Positions 55,931 through 61,195 of a stretch of DNA of 64,000 nt are shown here, piece by piece (within the stretch, counting starts at the first letter, position 1; each line of letters starts with the position of its first letter). The notes under the pieces are model-generated. The model saw nothing but the letters and a program-made list of their open reading frames with translations, was not told where the DNA came from and did not search any database. The stretch is taken from the IMG/VR virus record IMGVR_UViG_3300034279_001754, positions 1-64,000 of that record; one strand, given 5' to 3'. Source of the stretch: a virus. The translations under genes and the position numbers were made by a program.

Positions 55931-55949
55931 TTTTCTGCAGAGCAGAAAA
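55931..55949 (-). terminator. tRNA-trailing hairpin with promoter-type palindrome
   Basis: TTTTCTGC-TCT-GCAGAAAA, directly after A73. It contains the same TTTCTGC-N3-GCAGAAA as the palindromic promoters. Confidence 0.65.
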
Positions 55950-56018
55950 TGGCGGATCGAGGAATCGAACCTCTATTCCTCCAGCTTATGAGGCTGGCGT
56001 TACATCCCTATTATAGGG
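55950..56018 (-). pseudogene. tRNA-Met-like (CAT) lacking a 5' acceptor strand
   Basis: Anticodon arm CCAGC-CTCATAA-GCTGG, T arm GAGG-TTCGATT-CCTC, 3' strand ATCCGCC plus A. The 3' two thirds match the fMet-like tRNA at 53483. The 5' part is replaced by ATCCC-TATAATA-GGGAT, and no strand pairs with ATCCGCC. A candidate for 5'-end repair or a dead copy. Confidence 0.6.
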
Positions 56019-56039
56019 ATCTCTTAAGAAAGTAAACTC

Positions 56040-56054
56040 TTTCCCGAAGGGAAA
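56040..56054 (-). terminator. tRNA-trailing hairpin
   Basis: TTTCCC-TTC-GGGAAA directly after A73 of the tRNA at 56055. Confidence 0.65.
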
Positions 56055-56129
56055 TACCCGCGATGAGACTCGAACTCACACATAACAACCTTCTCAGGGT
56101 TGCCCCTCTTCCAATTGGGGTACGCGGGT
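56055..56129 (-). tRNA. class I tRNA with GAG anticodon
   Basis: Acceptor ACCCGCG/CGCGGGT, anticodon arm CAACC-CTGAGAA-GGTTG, T loop TTCGAGT, A73. GAG reads the Leu codon CTC, but the variable loop is short (TTATGT), unlike leucine tRNAs. Isotype uncertain. Confidence 0.75.
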
Positions 56130-56151
56130 GTAAAATTCCCCTAAAGGAAAG

Positions 56152-56222
56152 TTCCTAAGATAGGATTCGAACCTATATAAACTCCTTCAAAGGGAGGTGT
56201 CCTACCGTTAGACGACTCAGGA
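56152..56222 (-). tRNA. tRNA-Gln(TTG)
   Basis: Acceptor TCCTGAG/CTTAGGA, loop CTTTGAA, T arm ATAGG-TTCGAAT-CCTAT, A73. Hairpin trails it at 56136-56150. Confidence 0.88.
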
Positions 56223-56239
56223 TTATAGAGGGGGGCTTC

Positions 56240-56512
56240 TCAGAGAAAGAAGCGAAGAGGTCTCTCGAAAACTTGACGAATCAAGGGAGAGGGTCCTGTG
56301 CTAATCATCCTGGGGGAAAAGGCCGAGAGGGGCCTCCAAGACAACAGCGAGGTGTGTCCTGACAAAAAGGCTTCGTCAGAGTGAGTTAGTTGAGACATAT
56401 CATCTTGAATAAGAGCAATCCAGCTGGCTTGGTTTTCGTTCTCTACTCGGGAGTTGCGACCGAGATTCCACCAGTTTTTCAGTCTCATGCGATCGGTGAT
56501 GTTGCTTTCCAT
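56240..56512 (-). CDS. hypothetical protein, intact paralogue of 12886-13149
   Basis: 90 residues: MESNITDRMRLKNWWNLGRN and on to QVFERPLRFFL. It aligns end to end with the amber-containing copy at 13 kb. Conserved blocks are WNLGRN, VENENxASW, SDEAFxSG and SPLIRQVFERP. Function unknown. It lies inside the tRNA cluster, just upstream of tRNA-Gln. Confidence 0.7.
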   Translation of the reverse strand: MESNITDRMRLKNWWNLGRNSRVENENQASWIALIQDDMSQLTHSDEAFLSGHTSLLSWRPLSAFSPRMISTGPSPLIRQVFERPLRFFL

Positions 56513-56520
56513 GTGTCTAC

Positions 56521-56739
56521 TCAGACTACTTCGTTGGTTTCCTGGAGAGGAAGCTTGTTACTCTCTTTCAGAACGTGAAGCGCGAAAATCTCGGCTTGGG
56601 TAAATTGATCGATGCCTGCCTTCACGAGGAAGGCTTTATTCATCAACTCCTTAACAACTTTCTCGATAAAGGGAGTGTTGTAATAATGGCCGTCGATACA
56701 AACCGCTTCGTATGAGTGCCAGGCGGGAGTGCTTTCCAT
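56521..56739 (-). CDS. hypothetical protein
   Basis: 72 residues from MESTPAWHSYEAVC. YYNTPFIEKVVKELMNKA is helical. The start is fixed by the promoter 7 bases upstream, which rejects the frame to 56823. Leaderless. Confidence 0.65.
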   Translation of the reverse strand: MESTPAWHSYEAVCIDGHYYNTPFIEKVVKELMNKAFLVKAGIDQFTQAEIFALHVLKESNKLPLQETNEVV

Positions 56740-56745
56740 AAATCT

Positions 56746-56774
56746 AGGATAGCGTTTCTGCACTGCAGAAACAA
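56746..56774 (-). promoter_or_regulatory. palindrome promoter, leaderless
   Basis: -35 TTGTTT, 17-base spacer with perfect TTTCTGC-AGT-GCAGAAA, -10 TATCCT ending 7 bases before the ATG at 56739. Confidence 0.6.
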
Positions 56775-56914
56775 GCCGGAGAACCGGCCTTGGCGGTTCG
56801 GGTAACCGTCCTTTGCGTAGCAAAGACCGAACCTTTTGCTGAAGCGAAAGACCGAACTTTCTCGTGAAGGGAAGCCGCTAAACGATTCCACATTGGTCCC
56901 TGATTAACAGGGGA

Positions 56915-57004
56915 CGGAGAATGAGGGATTTGAACCCACGGGTGCCCGATGAGGACACCACCTGCTTTCCAAGCAGGCACCATAAGCCACTCGGTCAATT
57001 CTCC
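56915..57004 (-). tRNA. tRNA-Ser(GGA)
   Basis: Acceptor GGAGAAT/ATTCTCC, anticodon arm CCTGC-TTGGAAA-GCAGG, long variable arm, G73. It is trailed by GTCCCTG...CAGGGGAC. Confidence 0.93.
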
Positions 57005-57008
57005 AATT

Positions 57009-57096
57009 TGAGAGTAGGTGGATTCGAACCACCATTGCCAGATGAAAGAATCGAACTTTCGATGCCGTCGCACCCGTCCTGCCCAGACGCACTCTC
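57009..57096 (-). tRNA. composite tRNA with two T-arm-like hairpins
   Basis: Acceptor GAGAGTG/TACTCTC and a true T arm (GGTGG-TTCGAAT-CCACC). The body has a second GAAAG-TTCGATT-CTTTC hairpin; if this is the anticodon arm it reads CGA (Ser). An extra hairpin GGTGC-GACG-GCATC precedes it. It looks like a fusion of two tRNA halves; isotype uncertain. Confidence 0.55.
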
Positions 57097-57098
57097 AA

Positions 57099-57187
57099 CA
57101 GAAGAAGGGGGATTCGAACCCCCGGAGCCGCTTTCGCGACTCAACGGTTTAGCAAACCATCGCCTTAAGCCTCTCGGCCACTCTTCT
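57099..57187 (-). tRNA. tRNA-Ser(GCT)
   Basis: Acceptor AGAAGAG/TTCTTCT, anticodon arm ATGGT-TTGCTAA-ACCGT, long variable arm, G73. Confidence 0.92.
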
Positions 57188-57189
57188 AT

Positions 57190-57207
57190 GTTTTCCGTAA
57201 GGAAAAC
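57190..57207 (-). terminator. tRNA-trailing hairpin
   Basis: GTTTTCC-TTAC-GGAAAAC, beginning at position 73 of tRNA-Arg(TCG). Confidence 0.65.
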
Positions 57208-57279
57208 GCCCTCTGCAGGATTCAAACCTGCGACTCCCGAGTTCGAAGCCCGGTACTCTGTTTACTGAGTTAAGAAGGC
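57207..57279 (-). tRNA. tRNA-Arg(TCG)
   Basis: Acceptor GCCTTCT/AGAGGGC, anticodon arm CCGGG-CTTCGAA-CTCGG, T loop TTTGAAT, G73. Confidence 0.9.
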
Positions 57280-57340
57280 TCTTTTCAGAAGTGAACTTAT
57301 CATAGTTGTGCCCACAATAAGTAAACTTTTGTCTCGTCAA

Positions 57341-57457
57341 ACAACAAGGTTGGACTTGAACCAACGGCTTGCTTTACCCTCCAGCGTTACGGTCCTTTAC
57401 CGGGACTTTTTTCAAAGTCCGAGGAGGTTGCTGCTCTACCAACTGAGCTACTTGTTG
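57341..57457 (-). tRNA. tRNA with about 44-base internal insertion
   Basis: Perfect acceptor (CAACAAG/CTTGTTG), canonical D arm (GCTC/GAGC with TTGG loop) and T arm (GTTGG-TTCAAGT-CCAAC). The anticodon region is 44 bases too long and holds GGACTT-TGAAAA-AAGTCC and CGG-TAAAGGA-CCG hairpins between CCTCC and GGAGG. It is probably an intron-containing or rebuilt tRNA; anticodon unknown. Confidence 0.6.
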
Positions 57458-57486
57458 CTTTGGTTTGTTTCTGAAAGGGTCAGACA

Positions 57487-57561
57487 TGGGCTACCCCGGA
57501 TTCGAACCGGGAAGCATTTCATTCTAAGTGAAATAGGTATGCCAGTTCCCGTCAGCAGCCC
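57487..57561 (-). tRNA. tRNA-Leu(TAG) with short variable loop
   Basis: Acceptor GGGCTGC/GTAGCCC, anticodon arm TTTCA-CTTAGAA-TGAAA, Leu-like D arm (GGGAACTGGCATA), T loop TTCGAAT, A73. The variable loop is only TGCTT. Confidence 0.8.
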
Positions 57562-57667
57562 GAAACAACCCACCTATTGTCAGTAGATTGCCTATAATAT
57601 AGCAACTTTTGGTTGCCTTTAACCGACATATGTAAAATCGGCTGGAGCTTAATTAGTATGGCCCCAA

Positions 57668-57825
57668 TTGAAGTGGAGAGGCTTGAACTCTCAATGTTAA
57701 GATTGCGTCTGGCTGCTACTTAACAGGTGGTTTCAACCATGAGCCAGGAAGTTGCTATTAGCATTTACAACCCCATCCGTATCGGCTGATTCCACACCCC
57801 CGTATACCAGTTCCGGCACACTCCG
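57668..57825 (-). ncRNA. tRNA-Leu-like gene with large insertion
   Basis: The 5' part (CGGAGTG, then TGCCGGAACTGGTATACGG) copies the Leu acceptor and D-arm pattern. The 3' part has T arm GAGAG-TTCAAGC-CTCTC and acceptor CACTTCA (six of seven pairs). About 85 bases too long; the inside has GTTAAG/CTTAAC and GGTTGAAACC hairpins. No group I core was recognised. Confidence 0.45.
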
Positions 57826-57943
57826 TACCGGTTATTACTGACCCTTAGCTGCAAACCGGAAACCTGTGCTAAGCGCTCCCAAGTTTAGAAAGGACTGTGC
57901 CAGGTACTTGGGGAAACCTTTTCCTTCCCCGGCCGGGAAAGAA

Positions 57944-58017
57944 TGGGAACGGTCGGGATCGAACCGACGACCTATCGGGTAAGAACCGAGTGCTCTAGAC
58001 CGCTGAGCTACGCTCCC
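57944..58017 (-). tRNA. tRNA-Lys(CTT)
   Basis: Acceptor GGGAGCG/CGTTCCC, loop TTCTTAC in stem TCGG/CCGA, T loop TTCGATC, A73. Confidence 0.9.
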
Positions 58018-58083
58018 TTGGTGTTAAATTGTCTAGTTTCTGTCAATGGCGTAACCAGTGGCGTTACTACCAGCGACACCCTA

Positions 58084-58112
58084 ATTATAGGGTCTTGCCC
58101 CGGTAAAGTAAA
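58084..58112 (-). promoter_or_regulatory. promoter of tRNA-Lys(CTT)
   Basis: -35 TTTACT, 17-base spacer, -10 TATAAT. Repeated promoter module. Confidence 0.65.
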
Positions 58113-58151
58113 GGACGGTTTGCCGCCCCCACCTTACGGACTTTTTCGCGT

Positions 58152-58169
58152 TTTTCGCGTTAGCGAAAA
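58152..58169 (-). terminator. tRNA-trailing hairpin
   Basis: TTTTCGC-TAAC-GCGAAAA, directly after A73 of tRNA-Tyr copy 2. Confidence 0.7.
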
Positions 58170-58258
58170 TGGGTGAGGAGGGAATTGAACCCCCGAGGTT
58201 AAAAAACCACTTCAGCTTTACAGGCTGACACTACGTTGCCAACAGTAGACACTCACCC
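58170..58258 (-). tRNA. tRNA-Tyr(GTA), copy 2
   Basis: Acceptor GGGTGAG/CTCACCC, anticodon arm TCAGC-CTGTAAA-GCTGA, variable arm with a T6 run, T loop TTCAATT, A73. Confidence 0.9.
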
Positions 58259-58261
58259 TTG

Positions 58262-58346
58262 GTATCACGTCTCAGATTACGGTTCTGAGTTTTCCCGGTG
58301 CATGTTTCCGGTCGAGTTAATAACCCTTGCGAGGTTCTCTTGATAC
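58262..58346 (-). ncRNA. cryptic cloverleaf without tRNA consensus bases
   Basis: Ends GTATCA/TGATAC enclose three stems: AACC-TCGCAA-GGGTT, ACCGG-AAACATGCA-CCGG and CTCAG-AACCGTAAT-CTGAG. The layout resembles a tRNA, but there is no TTC T loop or GG D loop. Confidence 0.4.
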
Positions 58347-58362
58347 TCCAATCGTGATTGTT

Positions 58363-58379
58363 TTTCTGCAGAGCAGAAA
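58363..58379 (-). terminator. tRNA-trailing hairpin with promoter-type palindrome
   Basis: TTTCTGC-TCT-GCAGAAA directly after A73 of tRNA-Lys(TTT). Confidence 0.65.
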
Positions 58380-58452
58380 TGGGTCACCGGGGACTCGAAC
58401 CCCGAACCGTCTCCTTAAAAGGGAGCTACGCTACCAATTGCGTTAGTGACCC
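58380..58452 (-). tRNA. tRNA-Lys(TTT)
   Basis: Acceptor GGGTCAC/GTGACCC, loop CTTTTAA in stem CTCC/GGAG, T loop TTCGAGT, A73. Confidence 0.93.
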
Positions 58453-58504
58453 AAATTGCAAATTGTCAAGTTGCGTTGCTTGCGGTTGTGCCCCTTACCT
58501 TTGT

Positions 58505-58533
58505 AGTATAGGGTGCTGGCCCTGGCAAGTAAA
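58505..58533 (-). promoter_or_regulatory. promoter of tRNA-Lys(TTT)
   Basis: -35 TTTACT, 17-base spacer, -10 TATACT, preceded by GGGCGGTTAACCG. First promoter of the tRNA cluster. Confidence 0.65.
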
Positions 58534-58559
58534 GGGCGGTTAACCGAACCTTGCGCCTG

Positions 58560-58626
58560 GAAAAATTTCGGGAGGGGGCGTTAGCCCCCGACCAGGGACG
58601 GGCGCCGCAGGCGATTGCCCGGACCC
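58560..58626. repeat. GC-rich hairpin repeat, copy 2
   Basis: Inverted copy of 29290-29357. On the minus strand it reads GGGGGCTAACGCCCCC then TCCCGAAATTTTTCC, a GC hairpin followed by T, so it probably terminates the Thg1 transcript before the tRNA promoter. Confidence 0.7.
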
Positions 58627-58718
58627 GGCACCACCCTGCACCATGGCGCCAAGGGTAATACCCGCGGATACCGTGATCTCTCAGGTATTATACCCCCCCT
58701 ATAATCAGCATTATAATA

Positions 58719-59492
58719 CTAAGCAACAAAATCCCCTAGCTGAATCCTGCCCTCCGGCACCCATTCTTTGACAATAGCCCTAATTATGGGCTTAGTTGGC
58801 CTATACTGGAAGGGAATATCCGACATGTCCAAACTCTCGGGTCCAACTAAAACCCGTTGACGCTTAATGTAGGTCCCATGGGTGAATGCCCTAGGGAGTT
58901 CTTCCCAAGGTTTCCCTATTTGCTTCAACAAGGTCTTCATTTCCTCGCAAGTTACCCCTTGGAGCGACTTATGGGAAAATAGACTCTGAGCGTACATTGA
59001 CACTGAGTTTTTTGTAGCATCGTTAAGTCTCCATAGGAAGTTCTTGTAAACATATTCTAAATTAGGAACGTTCCATACCCTGCAGTCAAATACGGGGTAC
59101 TGGCCGGACTTCTCAGGGAGGTACTTGGGTAAATTTCCTGTAAAAAATGAGCTTGCCATAGATGCCAGTATTGAAGTCAGCTTTTGATATTTCCCCCTAA
59201 ATAGGAAGTCTCGATTGGAGTAATTTCGCTTGTCAAGGTGCCAATACAAAGTTATCTCATCTGATTGGCAATACCCGAGCAAAGCTTCACTTTCGGTAAC
59301 AAGGTGCCTGGTGGTAGCAACCATTAGGTTAACGAATCGCTCATCAAACGGCTTTTGGAGGCCATGGGTAAACGAGCTAAAGGCCCTTCCATCGATGCGG
59401 CACATTAAAGGGCGGAAAGGATTTGCGGTCCTGCCTGCCTCTTTTTGCTCTTGTTCTTTTAGGATGTCGCCTAGGGTGTCAGTGTGTGGCAT
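58719..59492 (-). CDS. Thg1-like 3'-5' RNA polymerase (tRNA-His guanylyltransferase family)
   Basis: 257 residues from MPHTDTLGDILKEQEQ. MCRIDGRAFSSFT near residue 30 holds the first metal-binding Asp (RxDGRxF). GYCQSDEITLYW near residue 75 holds the SDE motif. SSFFTGNLP and PVFDCRVWNVPN are also family blocks. Thg1 adds G-1 to tRNA-His; Thg1-like proteins repair 5'-truncated tRNAs with template pairing. It lies directly upstream of the tRNA cluster, where some tRNAs have mismatched or missing 5' strands. No tRNA-His was found in the window. Confidence 0.9.
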   Translation of the reverse strand: MPHTDTLGDILKEQEQKEAGRTANPFRPLMCRIDGRAFSSFTHGLQKPFDERFVNLMVATTRHLVTESEALLGYCQSDEITLYWHLDKRNYSNRDFLFRGKYQKLTSILASMASSFFTGNLPKYLPEKSGQYPVFDCRVWNVPNLEYVYKNFLWRLNDATKNSVSMYAQSLFSHKSLQGVTCEEMKTLLKQIGKPWEELPRAFTHGTYIKRQRVLVGPESLDMSDIPFQYRPTKPIIRAIVKEWVPEGRIQLGDFVA

Positions 59493-59524
59493 CTTGATGT
59501 GGTTGTTTGGGGTTTTACCTGTAG

Positions 59525-59815
59525 TTAGTCCCATTTTATTTCAATGGATTGAATACAGTCGGTATCATGAATCTTAATCTTCTCGGAAGATACAGAGTAA
59601 CCGTTTTGAGTCAGTTCTTCCATCAAGGGTTGAAAAATATGAACTGTCTGCCAAGCAGGGGGCAGGTTACAATCTGAAATGTATCTCAGACTAGTCCGCC
59701 CTTCCTTGCTAGCATCATTAATTGCCCTGTAAATGTCTTTTTTAGCGTATACGGCAATTACTTCTCGGCGAGACTCCGATTGTTCCCGGGCTTGCCCTGC
59801 GGTGATTTTTTCCAT
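59525..59815 (-). CDS. hypothetical protein
   Basis: 96 residues (MEKITAGQAREQSESRREVI). TAGQAREQSE at the start and IHDTDCIQSIEIKWD at the end are typical of a phage family of unknown role. It ends 33 bases before the Thg1 ATG. Confidence 0.7.
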   Translation of the reverse strand: MEKITAGQAREQSESRREVIAVYAKKDIYRAINDASKEGRTSLRYISDCNLPPAWQTVHIFQPLMEELTQNGYSVSSEKIKIHDTDCIQSIEIKWD

Positions 59816-59831
59816 GGTTTTATCTTTGATT

Positions 59832-60086
59832 TTATGTTGGTGCCTTGTTTGCTTCCCTGATGGTAACCTTTAAGAGGTTGTAGACAGCCTGGTCGAATTT
59901 TTGCCCTAGGCCATCATTCGGGGTCCAATTGTAGTACCTCCAGTTCAAGGCACGAAGGTCGTCTTCTTGAGAGTTGTCATACCGTGGGTATGAACCAGTT
60001 GTAGTCATATGGACATCAAGGGCACATTCTAGAAGGGTGCGTTGACCGAATGTATCCAAAACCCATTGTGGTGAATCGCAGTACAT
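59832..60086 (-). CDS. hypothetical protein
   Basis: 84 residues, unrecognised (MYCDSPQWVLDTFGQRTLLE). 16 bases upstream of gene 59525 in the same operon. Confidence 0.65.
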   Translation of the reverse strand: MYCDSPQWVLDTFGQRTLLECALDVHMTTTGSYPRYDNSQEDDLRALNWRYYNWTPNDGLGQKFDQAVYNLLKVTIREANKAPT

Positions 60087-60107
60087 GGTTTAATTTAAGT
60101 TAGATTG

Positions 60108-60479
60108 CTAGGGGAGGCTCGAAGTCGAAAAAATAACGTTGTCTTGACAAGGTTTGAGTTTCATGTGTACCCTGGTGAGAAACTCCTGGGGTTCAGTGGG
60201 GTTGTTCCAGTATATTGGTTTGTACTTGTTATAGCTCAAGGCGTCCCGTGAGTCGAAACTAACGTCCCTCTCAAGGCGCTCAAGATAATACCTACTAGAT
60301 AGGATTTCCTCCCCATCTTGTTCTTTGACTTTCAGTTTGCGGTCTCTTCGAATGTAGTACACCAAATAATCACTCTTTCGGGTGAAAAGCCTGCGAAGAA
60401 ACCCGGAATCTCTAAACTCAAATGCCACTTCATAATTGTAACGGTTGAAGTCAAAATTGCTGAGGCTTACGTTTATCAT
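60108..60479 (-). CDS. hypothetical protein
   Basis: 123 residues, basic and strand-rich (MINVSLSNFDFNRYNYEVAF). Unrecognised. Confidence 0.65.
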   Translation of the reverse strand: MINVSLSNFDFNRYNYEVAFEFRDSGFLRRLFTRKSDYLVYYIRRDRKLKVKEQDGEEILSSRYYLERLERDVSFDSRDALSYNKYKPIYWNNPTEPQEFLTRVHMKLKPCQDNVIFSTSSLP

Positions 60480-60487
60480 TTTATTCC

Positions 60488-60793
60488 CTACGGATAATAT
60501 TTAAGATAGCCCACATCATCGTAAGCCTTAAACCAATCCCTCACCCAGAGTTCAGAGTTTTCCTGGTTTTCTGGCACCATTACGTTGAGTAAGCCACCCC
60601 TCAATACTGCCCTACCATACCTCCCCCCGACATAAGCCCAAGCGTGCCTTGGATCCCCCTTAAGCATAGCATGGAGCTTATTCACGGCTTTCTCTAGGTT
60701 GACGCAACCACGTCTGTAGCAAGGTTTCATTTCTTCTTGAATAACGTATTTTAGAAATAAATCTGAAGCATTGACAAAGGTTTCAGGGTCCAT
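60488..60793 (-). CDS. hypothetical protein
   Basis: 101 residues (MDPETFVNASDLFLKYVIQE). No family recognised. First gene of the operon leading into Thg1; the -10 is 7 bases before the ATG, so leaderless. Confidence 0.65.
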   Translation of the reverse strand: MDPETFVNASDLFLKYVIQEEMKPCYRRGCVNLEKAVNKLHAMLKGDPRHAWAYVGGRYGRAVLRGGLLNVMVPENQENSELWVRDWFKAYDDVGYLKYYP

Positions 60794-60799
60794 GTTGCC

Positions 60800-60828
60800 A
60801 TTATAGCGTTCTTACTAGGGGGAGCCAG
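60800..60828 (-). promoter_or_regulatory. promoter, leaderless
   Basis: Weak -35 CTGGCT, 17-base spacer ending AACGC, -10 TATAAT ending 7 bases before the ATG at 60793. Confidence 0.5.
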
Positions 60829-60862
60829 TGGCAAAAACCGAACATACCTGGGCGCTTAACCG

Positions 60863-61153
60863 TCATCGACCCCTGGCTTCAAGTCTGGTCCGTGCCCTGC
60901 CAACATGGTAGCCATCGCAGAATGCACATTTGTACGCACTGTATGTTCCTCCATATTTCCTGCCCATCGAAACAGCCGCTTTTATGGCCTTTTCCTTAGT
61001 TCTATACGGGATTTTGGGTTTTCCTGAGCTTAGGACAATGTGTGAGTTCCTAGAAAATAAACCCCAGGCCAACCCCGTAATTACAAAGTTATGAAAGGCT
61101 CGACCAAGTGGCAGCTGATCTCGGATGGCAAGGATGAGATTTCGAAGAGTCAT
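60863..61153 (-). CDS. small zinc-ribbon phage protein
   Basis: 96 residues from MTLRNLILAIRDQLPLG. The C-terminal half, YRTKEKAIKAAVSMGRKYGG followed by YKCAFCDGYHVGRAR, is a Cys2/His zinc-finger type very common in phages and plasmids. Confidence 0.75.
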   Translation of the reverse strand: MTLRNLILAIRDQLPLGRAFHNFVITGLAWGLFSRNSHIVLSSGKPKIPYRTKEKAIKAAVSMGRKYGGTYSAYKCAFCDGYHVGRARTRLEARGR

Positions 61154-61195
61154 GGTGCTAATGGGTGGATTTTGCAAGGTGTTGGGGCCCCCAAC

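Noticed and set aside
56921-57268. 115-codon plus-strand frame across several tRNAs
   Set aside because: It is made of reverse-complement tRNA arms (repeated GFEPP-like peptides come from TTCGAACC).
57668-57825. Group I intron in a Leu tRNA
   Set aside because: No recognisable P3/P7 core or GACTA-type element; kept only as an unexplained insertion.
53483-58452. Amber suppressor tRNA (CTA anticodon)
   Set aside because: No loop with CTA was found. The TAG seen at 57487 is an anticodon reading CTA (Leu), not a suppressor.
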